64,000 nucleotides of DNA, from positions 806,001 through 870,000 of the forward strand of contig NZ_CP045652.1 of the NCBI RefSeq assembly GCF_009557615.1, given 5' to 3'. The number at the start of each line of letters is the position of its first letter. Position 1 is the stretch's first letter. This DNA is from Sphingobacteruim zhuxiongii (GTDB lineage Bacteria; Bacteroidota; Bacteroidia; Sphingobacteriales; Sphingobacteriaceae). The position numbers were made by a program, and so were the translations under genes. The notes below the pieces were generated by a model. That model saw nothing but the letters and a program-made list of their open reading frames with translations. It made no database searches and was not told the DNA's origin. Of this stretch, positions 55,031-64,000 are shown piece by piece.

Positions 55031-58000
55031 ATGTATAAAAAAATTTACCAGGTAGGTGTCGCGTTGAGCTTGATGAGTACACCTGTATTCGCACAGCATT
55101 CCGCTTGGCAAGAGGTGAACAAAGCTTATAAGGAGGGTTTGGAGCTATATGAGCGTGGCAAATACAGTTCAGCAGCAAAGCAGTTTGATATTGTAGAGGA
55201 TATCCGAACGAAATCTACACTGCAACTGGACGAAACTGAAGAGTTAAGCTTATTAAAAGAGAATGTTCGATTCTTCCAAGCAGTTTGTGCTTTAGAACTT
55301 GGTGAATCAGATGCTGAAAATAGATTCTTAAAATATATTCGTGATTTCCCGGCTTCCGCAAATTCAAAGGCTGCATATTTCCAGATTGGTAAATCATACT
55401 ATGCTAAGCAAGATTATGCAAAGGCAATTGAATGGTTTGAGAAAATCGATAGTAAGAATTTGGCAGGTGCTGAGAATACTGAATATAGATTTAAACTTGC
55501 ATATGCTAAGTTTATGACCGGCGATTACGAAGCTTCGAAGCCTGTTTTCACTGAACTAAAAGATAAATCGGGCCAGTATCAAGAGGCTTCAATTTACTAT
55601 TACGCTTATTTGAGCTATTTAGATCAGGAATATAAAACAGCTTTAAACGAATTTGAACGTTTAGAGGGGTCAAAAACATATGAGAACTCGTATCCGTATT
55701 ATATTACGGCATTATACTTCTTAGACAAGCGTTATGATGAGGTATTAGCTTATGCACTTCCAAAACTTCAAAGTACAAAGCAAGAGAGCGAGACAGAAAT
55801 GTTTCGTATCGTAGCGGCGACTTACTTTATCAAAGGAGATTTGGCAAAGTCTAAAGAATATTACGACAAGTTCCAAGCTCAAGATCAAGGAAAGACTCAA
55901 AATAATCAGGATAGTTACCAAATCGGTTATATCAACTATAAATTGGGGAACTATGAGAAGGCAATCCAAGAGTTAGAGAAATTGGGCGAGCCAGATGCGT
56001 ATTTCCAAAGTGCAATGATTACCCTAGGGGATTCATTCTTAAAAACTGGGAATAAACAGAGTGCTAGAAATGCTTTCTTCCGAGCTTCGAAGTTAGACTT
56101 TGATCCACAATTGAAAGAAGAGGGTTTATTTAACTACGCTAAATTGTCATATGACTTGGAATTCCACCAAGTTGCGCTAGATGCCGTTCAGGAGTATATT
56201 AAAACTTATCCTAAATCGAAGCGTAATGAAGAAGCAAAAACATTATTAGCGGAGGTTTTATTAAGTACTAAAAATTACCGTGCTGCTGTAGACGTTTTAG
56301 AAGATTTAGATAGAAGAAGTAAGGAAGCAAATGCTGCCTACCAAAAGGTGACTTTCTACCGTGGTTTAGAGTATTACAATGAGCGTGCTTTTGAAAACGG
56401 TATCTCTATGTTTATGCGCTCTGAAGCGAATCGTTACGATGAGGAGATTTATGCTTTATCAACGTATTGGAAAGCAGAAGCAATGTATGAGGTTCGTAAG
56501 TATAAAGAAGCAGTTGCAAACTTTAATAAGTTCTTACAATTGCCTGCGGCTCGTAAGACCGATGTATACAATTACGCGAATTACGCTTTAGCTTACGCTG
56601 CATTCCGTGCAGACAACTATAGCACTGCTGCCAACTATTTTGAACGCTTTTTATCTGGCGGAGGAAAAGATGGCATTGACTTAAATACTAGAAATGACGC
56701 AATGGCGCGTGCTGCTGACTCTTACTTAGCAATTAAGAACTATAGTAAGGCAGCAAATTATTACGATCGTTTAATTGCTTCTGGAGCTCAATCTCAGGAT
56801 TATGCTTTATTCCAGAAAGGTATTTTATTAGGACTTCAAGGAAATAACCAAGCGAAGGTTGAAACGTTGAATTCTGTAATGGCAAAGTATCCGAAATCGA
56901 ACTATGCGGATGATGTTGCCTTCGAGGTTCCTTATACTTACTTCTTAATGGGGCAACATGACTTAGCAATCACTGGATTGCAGAAGATGGTCGAGCAATA
57001 CCCAAGAAGTTCTTATGTTCCTAGAGCTTTAACGACAATCGGATTAGTACAGTACAACAAAGACGATAATGATGCTGCGTTGGCTACTTTCCAACGTGTA
57101 GTTAATCAATATCCAACAACCGACGAAGCAAAACAAGCATTATCGTCGATTGAAAATATCTACTTGGATAAGGGAGATGCATCTGGATACATTCGCTATG
57201 CGACAAGTACAAATATTGGAGATTTAAGTACCGCAGAGCAAGATGCGCATGCATTCTCTGTTGCACGTACTTTATTTGATCGAGGTAATCACCAAGCAAC
57301 TGTGGAAGCTGTAAATGCATACTTCGATAAATTCCCTAAACCTATTCAAGAGAAGCACGCACGTTTCTTGCGTGCAGAGTCTAATGCTGCATTAGGTAAA
57401 GACAAAGAAGCAATGCACGACTTCAATATCATTATGAATGATTGGACGTCTGCTTATACAGAGCGTACGTTAATTTCTGTAGCGAAGCTACATTTACGTA
57501 ATAAAGCTTATAACGAAGCTGTTCAGGTATTAAAGAAACTAGAATTAACGTCTGAATATAAAGAGAACTATGGCTGGGCAGTGAATAACTTACTGGTTAG
57601 TTACTTTAACATTGGCGACTATGCAGAGACGCTAACCTATGCGAATATCATCAAGAAGTATGAAAAGGCTTCAGAGGAAGATGTCGCGAAGGCGCATTTA
57701 TATGCAGCAAAAGCTTATTTAGCAACAAGCAAAGGTTCTGAAGGAATGAAAGAATTAAACCTTGCGGCGTTAAAATCAAAAACAGAAACTGGCGCAGAAG
57801 CACGTTATCTTGTAGCAGAACAACAAGTGAAGAACAAGAACTACGATGGTGCGATTAAGTCAGCGATGGATATTTCAGATTCGTTCTCATCATACGATCT
57901 TTGGGTAGCTAAAGGATTTATCTTAATGGCCAAAGCCTATATCGGTAAGGGCGATAAATTCCAAGCGAAATCTACTTTGGAAAGTATTATTGACAACTAC

Positions 58001-58060
58001 GAAAACACTACAGATGGTGTGTTGGATGAGGCAAAGAATCTATTAGCAACAATTAAATAA
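55031..58060 (+). CDS. Large secreted tetratricopeptide-repeat protein
   Basis: From ATG 55031 the protein has 1009 residues; the frame opens 54 nt earlier but only this start gives a signal peptide ('MYKKIYQVGVALSLMSTPVF', cleaved near 'AQ'). The whole mature chain is made of TPR-like helical pairs (for example 'AAYFQIGKSYYAKQDYAKAI', 'GNYEKAIQELEKLGE', 'YADDVAFEVPYTYFLMGQHD'), a superhelix for protein binding in the periplasm. Segments resemble the BamD/YbgF type. It is 12 bp upstream of the barrel gene and heads the cluster that ends with tonB. Confidence 0.9.
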   Translation: MYKKIYQVGVALSLMSTPVFAQHSAWQEVNKAYKEGLELYERGKYSSAAKQFDIVEDIRTKSTLQLDETEELSLLKENVRFFQAVCALELGESDAENRFLKYIRDFPASANSKAAYFQIGKSYYAKQDYAKAIEWFEKIDSKNLAGAENTEYRFKLAYAKFMTGDYEASKPVFTELKDKSGQYQEASIYYYAYLSYLDQEYKTALNEFERLEGSKTYENSYPYYITALYFLDKRYDEVLAYALPKLQSTKQESETEMFRIVAATYFIKGDLAKSKEYYDKFQAQDQGKTQNNQDSYQIGYINYKLGNYEKAIQELEKLGEPDAYFQSAMITLGDSFLKTGNKQSARNAFFRASKLDFDPQLKEEGLFNYAKLSYDLEFHQVALDAVQEYIKTYPKSKRNEEAKTLLAEVLLSTKNYRAAVDVLEDLDRRSKEANAAYQKVTFYRGLEYYNERAFENGISMFMRSEANRYDEEIYALSTYWKAEAMYEVRKYKEAVANFNKFLQLPAARKTDVYNYANYALAYAAFRADNYSTAANYFERFLSGGGKDGIDLNTRNDAMARAADSYLAIKNYSKAANYYDRLIASGAQSQDYALFQKGILLGLQGNNQAKVETLNSVMAKYPKSNYADDVAFEVPYTYFLMGQHDLAITGLQKMVEQYPRSSYVPRALTTIGLVQYNKDDNDAALATFQRVVNQYPTTDEAKQALSSIENIYLDKGDASGYIRYATSTNIGDLSTAEQDAHAFSVARTLFDRGNHQATVEAVNAYFDKFPKPIQEKHARFLRAESNAALGKDKEAMHDFNIIMNDWTSAYTERTLISVAKLHLRNKAYNEAVQVLKKLELTSEYKENYGWAVNNLLVSYFNIGDYAETLTYANIIKKYEKASEEDVAKAHLYAAKAYLATSKGSEGMKELNLAALKSKTETGAEARYLVAEQQVKNKNYDGAIKSAMDISDSFSSYDLWVAKGFILMAKAYIGKGDKFQAKSTLESIIDNYENTTDGVLDEAKNLLATIK

Positions 58061-58072
58061 GAATAGGAAAAG

Positions 58073-59800
58073 ATGAAGTTGAATACTATAGTAAAACAAT
58101 CTGCGCTTTTAACCGTGTTATTGGCAATGGGATCACAAGCCTATGCGCAACGTGATACTACGAGTCGACCAGTGACACTAGATTCATTTGATATTGTTCG
58201 TGACTACCGACCTATTCTTGCGGATGCTGTAAAAATCCGTCGTAGCCCTGATATGTCAAACAAAAGGGAATACATGCCTAAGCTAAACTATGGCAATGTA
58301 CCTGATAAAAAATTAGATATTAATACAGGTCTTAAGGAGTTGAAAGTAATGGAAACTCCATTCTCTAAGATCATTGACCATAACAGCAATTACGTGAAGT
58401 TAGGCGTTGGTAACTTAGGAACTATTCTAGGTGAAGCCTATTTTGCTGTCGAAGATTATGAAGATATCCGCTTCGGAGGTTTTGTGAAACACCTAAATCA
58501 AAAAGGGAATCTTGATGATCAGAAATTCTCAAGACAAGAAGTTGGTGTGTTTGGGCGTCGTATATTTCCAATGTTTACTTTAAATGGTTTGGTTGGATAC
58601 AATGGGTTTGGTACTCGTTTTTACGGAATCCCTTACGATGTAGATAAGAATAATTTGAATCCTACTCGTGAAGCGCAACGCTTTAATGATATTTATTTTT
58701 CTGGTGAACTAACTAGTAATTATGATCCAGCAAATGAGGATGCGGTAAGCTATTCTGTAAAGGCAGATGCCTATACCTATAAAGATAAGTTTGACGGTAA
58801 AGAGAATTCGGTTGCTTTATCTGGATATTTAAATAAGCGTCTTCGTACCTTTAATGTTGGAGCAAATGTTGCTTTGGATTTCAATAGTATCGGCGGCGTA
58901 AATACACCGGATGGTAATTTGAACAATTCGATTGTCAATGCAAATCCTTACATAAAATTCAAAGGTGATAATTACAATATTACACTAGGAGCGAACATTG
59001 TTTCTGAATTTGGTGATAGCACAAGGTTTAACATCTTCCCTGTAGCAGAGATTGATTTCTCACTAGTACCGGGATACTTCTATATTTTTGGAGGGGTTAA
59101 AGGTGGTGTAGAGAAAGGTTCATTCCGCAGCTTTACGAAAACAAATCCTTATTTAGGGCTGACGCCAAATATCATGAATACAGTGGAACGCATGAATATT
59201 TATGGTGGTATTAAAGGAAATGCTGGTGCAACATTCGGATATAAAGTAAAAGCATTCTATAGACAAGTTGAAGGTCTTCCAATGTTTGTGAATAATATGG
59301 ACCGCCCATTCCAATTTGACTTAGTTTATGATGGAGACGGCGATAAGGCATTAAAGCATGTAGGTATTGAAGGAGAAATCAATGTTCGTTTATCTGCATT
59401 AGTAAACTTGGGTGGACGCTTGAATATTGATAACTACACAACAGTATCACAAGAAGAAGCATGGCACTTGCCTAAGATGCGTCTAGCAGCGAATGCAAGA
59501 TTCAATATCTCTGAGAAATTATATATAGATGCAGAAGCGCTATTCCACGGAAATGCAATTGCTCGCGAATACACTTATACAGTAGATCCTGTCACCAATA
59601 TGGCGACACCTTCTGCTAGCTATGAAAAAACGACAATTCCATCATTCTTTGATTTGAGTGCAGGAGCAGAGTATAAAGCAACGAAGCAATTGGGAATTTT
59701 TGTAAAGGCAAATAATATGTTCAATACGGAATATTCGCGCTACCTATACTACCCGAAACTAGGATTTAATATTTTAGGTGGTATTAATTTTTCGTTTTAA
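58073..59800 (+). CDS. Outer-membrane beta-barrel protein (TonB-receptor-like, without plug)
   Basis: The 575-residue protein has a signal peptide ending at 'GSQAYAQ'. Near the mature N-terminus is 'VRDYRPILADAVKIRRSPD', a motif shared by Bacteroidota proteins found beside such TPR genes. The rest has amphipathic strands and ends with aromatic 'GGINFSF'. It is shorter than true TonB receptors and has no recognisable plug. It probably partners with the TPR protein before it and is powered by, or structurally linked to, the exbB-exbD-tonB genes after it. Confidence 0.83.
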   Translation: MKLNTIVKQSALLTVLLAMGSQAYAQRDTTSRPVTLDSFDIVRDYRPILADAVKIRRSPDMSNKREYMPKLNYGNVPDKKLDINTGLKELKVMETPFSKIIDHNSNYVKLGVGNLGTILGEAYFAVEDYEDIRFGGFVKHLNQKGNLDDQKFSRQEVGVFGRRIFPMFTLNGLVGYNGFGTRFYGIPYDVDKNNLNPTREAQRFNDIYFSGELTSNYDPANEDAVSYSVKADAYTYKDKFDGKENSVALSGYLNKRLRTFNVGANVALDFNSIGGVNTPDGNLNNSIVNANPYIKFKGDNYNITLGANIVSEFGDSTRFNIFPVAEIDFSLVPGYFYIFGGVKGGVEKGSFRSFTKTNPYLGLTPNIMNTVERMNIYGGIKGNAGATFGYKVKAFYRQVEGLPMFVNNMDRPFQFDLVYDGDGDKALKHVGIEGEINVRLSALVNLGGRLNIDNYTTVSQEEAWHLPKMRLAANARFNISEKLYIDAEALFHGNAIAREYTYTVDPVTNMATPSASYEKTTIPSFFDLSAGAEYKATKQLGIFVKANNMFNTEYSRYLYYPKLGFNILGGINFSF

Positions 59801-59836
59801 GTCGACAAACTTTAACTTTGCAGCTTTAACGCAACA

Positions 59837-60910
59837 ATGGATTTAGGTAAATACATTCATCAACTTTTAAAACGCAGGAACGAAGTCTATGTGAAAGGCT
59901 TAGGTACGTTCAAACGTATCCACACATCTTCGGTCTATGACGAGAAAAAGGCAATGTATCTGCCTCCTGTTACTTACTTGGAGTTCGACGCCAAATCGAA
60001 AGACGGTTTTGATTTTGTAGATTACGTTCAACAATCTCAACAACTATCTCGTAGTGATGCCGAACAACAAGTAGAAGAACATGTAATTCAATTGTTGGAA
60101 AACATTAAAGACCATGGAGTTGGTGTTTTACATCGCTTAGGACAGTTTATTAAACATGGGAACTCTTTAGTGTTTAAAGCGGAGGATCTCTCTGGATTCC
60201 ATTTACAGCCAGTCGAAGGTACCCAGGAAGAAGTTCCAGTACAGCCAATCGCTGCTGAAGTAGATTCAGTAGAAACTATAGATGAAGAGCCAATAGAGGA
60301 GGCTGCAATCGCTGAAGTAGAAAATGTAGAGGAGCCTGAAGTTGAAGAGCCAGCAAATTTAATAGAAGAGCCAACCTTGCCTGAAGAAGAACCTTATTTG
60401 GAACAAGAAGTAAAATCTTCGAATAAAGCGACCTGGTATATGATCGCTGCAATTGTTGCCTTGGGGATTATCGGAACATTGTTCTATTTAAATCGTACAG
60501 CACATACGCAGGAGCCTCAAATTACAGATAGTGTTGCTCAATCACCTGTTTCTACAGTAGATACGGTACTTACAGAGCCACAAGATACATTGGCAAACTC
60601 AGTAGACAGCATTGCTATAGACACCGCGAAACAAGTAGTAAACTCGGATGCAAAGCCTTTAATACCAGCAAATCACCATTATCAAGTCGTTATTGGTTCG
60701 CATAGAACTTTAGCGCAGGCCTATGAACAAGCAGAGTCGTTTAATAAAGCAGGAGTTACATCCGTTCGAGTAATACCAAGTAAGCTCGCGAAGAACCTTA
60801 AAAAGGTTATTTGGGATTCTTATGAGACGAAAGAACAAGCAGATTCTGCTTTACGTTATGTACAAAAACGATACGTTGCTGACGCATGGTCAGGACCTAT
60901 TAATAAATAA
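59837..60910 (+). CDS. HU-CCDC81 domain protein with one membrane helix and a C-terminal SPOR domain
   Basis: The 357-residue protein has no N-terminal signal. Residues 1 to about 125 hold two HU-like units ('YIHQLLKRRNEVYVKGLGTF' and 'IKDHGVGVLHRLGQF'), then a Glu/Val/Pro-rich acidic linker (about 130-195), one membrane helix ('WYMIAAIVALGIIGTLFYL', about 199-219), a Thr/Asp-rich stretch and a SPOR domain (about 280-355; 'HYQVVIGSHRTLAQAYEQAE'). SPOR domains bind denuded peptidoglycan at the septum. The topology places HU-like domains in the cytoplasm and SPOR in the periplasm. It lies 36 bp after the barrel gene and 39 bp before exbB. Confidence 0.85.
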   Translation: MDLGKYIHQLLKRRNEVYVKGLGTFKRIHTSSVYDEKKAMYLPPVTYLEFDAKSKDGFDFVDYVQQSQQLSRSDAEQQVEEHVIQLLENIKDHGVGVLHRLGQFIKHGNSLVFKAEDLSGFHLQPVEGTQEEVPVQPIAAEVDSVETIDEEPIEEAAIAEVENVEEPEVEEPANLIEEPTLPEEEPYLEQEVKSSNKATWYMIAAIVALGIIGTLFYLNRTAHTQEPQITDSVAQSPVSTVDTVLTEPQDTLANSVDSIAIDTAKQVVNSDAKPLIPANHHYQVVIGSHRTLAQAYEQAESFNKAGVTSVRVIPSKLAKNLKKVIWDSYETKEQADSALRYVQKRYVADAWSGPINK

Positions 60911-60949
60911 GTAAATCAATCAATCAAAACAGCATACAATCATTTAACT

Positions 60950-61648
60950 ATGTCATTAGTACAGACCCCACTCACCGTTGATACCTTAAATCAAGTTCAA
61001 CAACAAACGGTAGCTCTAGCTACTCAAGAGGATTTAAACTTAATCCAACTTTTGATGAAAGGTGGATGGATTATGATTCCTATTATTCTATTATTCTTTT
61101 TAGGATTAGTAATCTTTTTCGAACGTTATATAACAATCAGTAAGGCTGGAAAGTCTGAAGGTGGTTTATTAGCGCAAGTAAAGAGCAATGTGCTTTCAGG
61201 GAAACTTGATGCAGCAATGGCGGTTTGTCGTTCTTCAAACTCAGCTTTAGCGCGTATGTTGCAAAAAGGCTTGACTCGTGTTGGTCGTCCAATTAAGGAT
61301 ATTGAAGGTGCAATTGAAAACCAAGGTAAACTAGAAGTGTCTCGTCTAGAGAAAAACATTAATATCTTAGGTATTATCGCCGGTATTGCGCCCATGTTAG
61401 GTTTCGTAGGAACAATCTTTGGTGTAATTCAAATCTTCCGCGACGTTGAGGTTGCTGGAGGTATTGATATTGGCTCTGTTTCTGGAGGTTTATATGTAAA
61501 AATGATTGCATCAGCGTCAGGTTTAACGATCGGTATCTTAGCTTATATTGGTTACCATATCTTAAACATGATGGTTGAGCGCTTAATCCTTCGCATCGAG
61601 ACCGATGCTATCGAGTTTATCGATCTATTGGATGAGCCTAGCCTGTAA
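60950..61648 (+). CDS. exbB: ExbB/TolQ/MotA family proton channel subunit
   Basis: The 232-residue protein has three helices: one near 37-56 ('WIMIPIILLFFLGLVIFFER') and a pair near 145-170 and 185-210 ('ILGIIAGIAPMLGFVGTIFG', 'MIASASGLTIGILAYIGYHI'). Residues typical of the ExbB pore are present. With ExbD it converts the proton gradient into motion of TonB. Its genetic partners are exbD and tonB downstream. Confidence 0.93.
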   Translation: MSLVQTPLTVDTLNQVQQQTVALATQEDLNLIQLLMKGGWIMIPIILLFFLGLVIFFERYITISKAGKSEGGLLAQVKSNVLSGKLDAAMAVCRSSNSALARMLQKGLTRVGRPIKDIEGAIENQGKLEVSRLEKNINILGIIAGIAPMLGFVGTIFGVIQIFRDVEVAGGIDIGSVSGGLYVKMIASASGLTIGILAYIGYHILNMMVERLILRIETDAIEFIDLLDEPSL

Positions 61649-61681
61649 TCTTTTTTTTGAAAACCCCTTGAGCGAGAAAAA

Positions 61682-62089
61682 ATGAATTTACGCAATAGAA
61701 GAAATAAACCTACTGCAGAGGTGCATACAGCAGCACTGAATGATATCATGTTCTTTTTGATGTTATTCTTCCTGTTGGCATCTGCAGTATCTAATCCGCA
61801 GGTGGTAAAATTGCTCTTGCCTAAATCAAGTGCAGGAGAGCAATCTGTGGCGAAGAAAACAATGACCATTTCCATTACTAGCGATTTGTTATATCACGTC
61901 GATAAACAAGCAGTTCCTTTGGAAACCTTGGAATCATTGATCCAATCCAATATGGCTACTGGTGAAGAATTGACTATTATGCTTTACGCGGATAGCACAG
62001 TTCCAATTCAGAATGTGATTTCTGTAATGGATATCGCTAACAAGTTAAAGGTGAAGATGGTTTTGGCAACAGAACCTAAGAAAGACTAA
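61682..62089 (+). CDS. exbD: ExbD/TolR family protein
   Basis: The 135-residue protein has one membrane helix carrying the essential proton-binding Asp ('ALNDIMFFLMLFFLLASAV', about 20-38), followed by a periplasmic ExbD fold. It is the stator partner of ExbB. The spacing of 33 bp from exbB indicates one operon. Confidence 0.94.
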   Translation: MNLRNRRNKPTAEVHTAALNDIMFFLMLFFLLASAVSNPQVVKLLLPKSSAGEQSVAKKTMTISITSDLLYHVDKQAVPLETLESLIQSNMATGEELTIMLYADSTVPIQNVISVMDIANKLKVKMVLATEPKKD

Positions 62090-62152
62090 AATAATACGGT
62101 CGGATTAAACGTTTTAAATTTAAGAAGGTCGAAATTGGACAGCATTTAGGAT

Positions 62153-62974
62153 ATGTATTACAATCAGTATCAAGAAGAAAATAATCTACCAAAGGCACTA
62201 GGGATATCATCTTTAGTTATGGCGGGGTTGCTCGCTATCGGATTCTTCATTGTATTTTCAGAAGATCTTCCAGAGTATGGAATGGGAGGTATTATTGTAA
62301 ACTACGGTACGTCTCCAGAAGGTATGGGCGATGATTATATGAGCGTCGACGAGCCTTCGATGGACGAGAATGCCAACAATGTCCGTCCAGATAAAATTGA
62401 TCCTACCAGCACACCTATTCCGACTCCAACCCAGCAAACGGCAGACAAAGCAGTAGCAACGCAGGACGTAGAAGATGCGCCGGTCGTGAATAAGGCTGAG
62501 AAGCCAGTAAAGGCGGTCGCTGAGCAATCTACTACAGTGAAGAAAGACGCAACTGCGGCAGTCAACCCGAATGCGCTGTATAAGGGTAAGAAGAATAATG
62601 CGAAGGGTACAGGAGATGGTACAGGTTCAACACCAGGAAATCAAGGTTCTAATCTTGGCGATCCATTAGCCAGTAACTACGGTGATGGGGGATCAGGTTT
62701 TGGGAACATGATGCTTTCTTTAGAGAATCGTCGCTTCACAGTGCCTCCTAAAATTGATGACAACGGACAACAAACCGGTGTTGTTAAAATTGAATTTACT
62801 GTAGATAATCGTGGAAATGTTACTCGAGCTAGACAGGCGAAAGGAACAACCATTGCTGACTACAGCTTAATCCAGAAATGTATAAACGCTGTTCAAAAAT
62901 CGCGTTTAAATGAGCTTCCAAACGCTCCAAATTCTCAAACTGGATTACTTACCTTCAGATTCAGAGTTAGATAA
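62153..62974 (+). CDS. tonB: TonB-like energy transducer
   Basis: The 273-residue protein has one N-terminal membrane helix ('LGISSLVMAGLLAIGFFIVF', about 16-35), a long flexible region rich in Pro, Thr, Lys, Ala and then Gly/Asn, and a C-terminal TonB-like domain ('GVVKIEFTVDNRGNVTRARQ', 'SRLNELPNAPNSQTGLLTFR'). It ends 11 bp before folC. The dedicated exbB-exbD-tonB set suggests it serves the envelope module upstream, though it could energise other receptors. Confidence 0.9.
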   Translation: MYYNQYQEENNLPKALGISSLVMAGLLAIGFFIVFSEDLPEYGMGGIIVNYGTSPEGMGDDYMSVDEPSMDENANNVRPDKIDPTSTPIPTPTQQTADKAVATQDVEDAPVVNKAEKPVKAVAEQSTTVKKDATAAVNPNALYKGKKNNAKGTGDGTGSTPGNQGSNLGDPLASNYGDGGSGFGNMMLSLENRRFTVPPKIDDNGQQTGVVKIEFTVDNRGNVTRARQAKGTTIADYSLIQKCINAVQKSRLNELPNAPNSQTGLLTFRFRVR

Positions 62975-62985
62975 TAATTCATCAT

Positions 62986-64000
62986 ATGAAAACATTTGCA
63001 GAGGTAATCGAGTATTTATATGCTCGATTACCTATGTTTACTCGTGATGGCGCTTCTGCCATCAATCCCGATGTAGATAACACATTGCTATTATGCGAAG
63101 CATTGGGTAATCCACAGCAACAGTTTAAATCGGTTCATATCGCAGGTACCAATGGTAAGGGCTCAACGTCTCATATGATGGCCTCGGTATTTCAAGCATC
63201 TGGACTTAAAACTGGTCTCTATACATCTCCACATTTAGTCGATTTTAGAGAACGCATTCGTATTGATGGTCAAATGATCCCTCAGAAAAATGTTATTGAT
63301 TTCATCAATGCTAATCAAACATTGATCGAAACTATAAAGCCTTCCTTTTTTGAAGTGACTGTCGCTTTAGCTTTTGATTTCTTTGCGAAGAACAAAGTGG
63401 ATATTGCGGTTATTGAAGTAGGATTAGGGGGACGATTAGACAGTACGAATATTATTCAACCTGAACTAAGTATGATTACCAATATAGGTATGGATCATAT
63501 GAATGTGTTGGGGAATACATTGGAAGAAATCGCTGGTGAGAAAGCCGGAATCATTAAAGAAGGTACGCCTGTTGTGATTTCCGAACGACAAGCTGCTATT
63601 CAACATGTTTTCCAAGATAAAGCCGCAGCGTTGAACGCTTCACTATATTTTGCAAATGACTATTATCAGGTAGAAGCGGTAAATCGAAAGACTGATGGAC
63701 TGTATATTGATATTTTAAATAATGTAAAGCAGGTGTCGACCGTTTGGCATTTAGATCTTGCCGGTGGATATCAACAAAAGAATATTTTAGGAGTATTATA
63801 TGCCATAGATAAACTTCGTGAATTAGGTTTTAATCTTCCTCATGAGAAAGTTGTCTACGGATTAAGCCATGTACAAGAATCAACAGGTTTACGTGGAAGA
63901 TGGCAGACACTTAGCGATCATCCATGGATAATCTGCGATACAGGTCATAATGAAGATGGAATTCGTGAAGTATTAGCAAATCTAGCTAGTTTATCGTACG
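62986..64000 (+). CDS. folC: Folylpolyglutamate/dihydrofolate synthase, 5' part (cut by window edge)
   Basis: Adds glutamate to folates. The frame runs open from ATG 62986 to the window end, 338 residues. Mur-ligase-type motifs are clear: ATP loop 'IAGTNGKGSTSHMMASVFQ', 'GLYTSPHLVDFRERI', 'VIEVGLGGRLDSTNI' and 'GMDHMNVLGNTLEEIAGEKA'. The C-terminal domain is partly visible ('STGLRGRWQTL', 'ICDTGHNEDGIREVL'). It starts 11 bp after tonB. Confidence 0.97.
   Translation, partial: MKTFAEVIEYLYARLPMFTRDGASAINPDVDNTLLLCEALGNPQQQFKSVHIAGTNGKGSTSHMMASVFQASGLKTGLYTSPHLVDFRERIRIDGQMIPQKNVIDFINANQTLIETIKPSFFEVTVALAFDFFAKNKVDIAVIEVGLGGRLDSTNIIQPELSMITNIGMDHMNVLGNTLEEIAGEKAGIIKEGTPVVISERQAAIQHVFQDKAAALNASLYFANDYYQVEAVNRKTDGLYIDILNNVKQVSTVWHLDLAGGYQQKNILGVLYAIDKLRELGFNLPHEKVVYGLSHVQESTGLRGRWQTLSDHPWIICDTGHNEDGIREVLANLASLSY

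Overview
The window looks like a chromosomal segment of a Bacteroidota bacterium, most likely of the Sphingobacteriaceae (Sphingobacterium/Pedobacter-like). This placement is inferred from recognisable families and signals, not from a database search. The supports are Bacteroidota-style promoters (TTG, about 19 nt, TAnnTTTG), weak Shine-Dalgarno signals, a type IX secretion-type C-terminal tail, a DUF2723 membrane protein, a HU-CCDC81/SPOR protein beside exbB-exbD-tonB, and many lipoprotein or outer-membrane barrel genes. Most of it is core genome; clearly mobile DNA is limited to an IS110-type element and a stacked IS3/ISL3-type locus.

Layout. 1-3491: 3' end of a sigma-54 activator with its histidine kinase, then an Omp85-like barrel on the minus strand. 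3584-18910: the information-processing block: tRNA-Thr, -Tyr, -Gly, -Thr, tuf, tRNA-Trp, secE, nusG, then a secreted FG-GAP propeller gene that splits nusG from rplK, then rplK-rplA-rplJ-rplL-rpoB-rpoC. Hairpins lie at several junctions of this block. 19016-23481: a MgtC-like protein, then divergent hexuronate genes (eda and kdgK on minus, a uxuB-type reductase and uxuA on plus) that together turn fructuronate into pyruvate and glyceraldehyde 3-phosphate. 23725-31692: lolA-like gene, ftsK, a DUF4397-like lipoprotein, tyrS, an AcpH-like protein and an APC permease. 31978-35258: IS110-type transposase next to kup. 35467-40417: a short type IX tail protein, gltA, and a BlaI/M56-type regulatory pair. 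40498-46982: pth, rplY and prs on minus, with a plus-strand nitric-oxide module (cupredoxin, quinol NO reductase, RIC di-iron repair protein) set between pth and rplY. 47484-49823: a truncated ECF sigma gene, a complete IS3-family element, the tail of an ISL3-type transposase, and tRNA-Gln. 50082-54730: DUF2723 protein, pyrR, pyrB. 55031-64000: TPR protein, outer-membrane barrel, HU-SPOR protein, exbB, exbD, tonB and the 5' part of folC.

No CRISPR array, phage or recognisable defence island was seen. The best candidates for under-described biology are the TPR/barrel/HU-SPOR/Ton cluster (an energised envelope machine whose cytoplasmic HU-like domains are tied by one membrane helix to a peptidoglycan-binding SPOR domain) and the M56 sensor protein whose C-terminus is made of TonB-plug-like repeats in place of a beta-lactam sensor. 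All functions are assigned by reading sequence and motifs; nothing was searched or measured.
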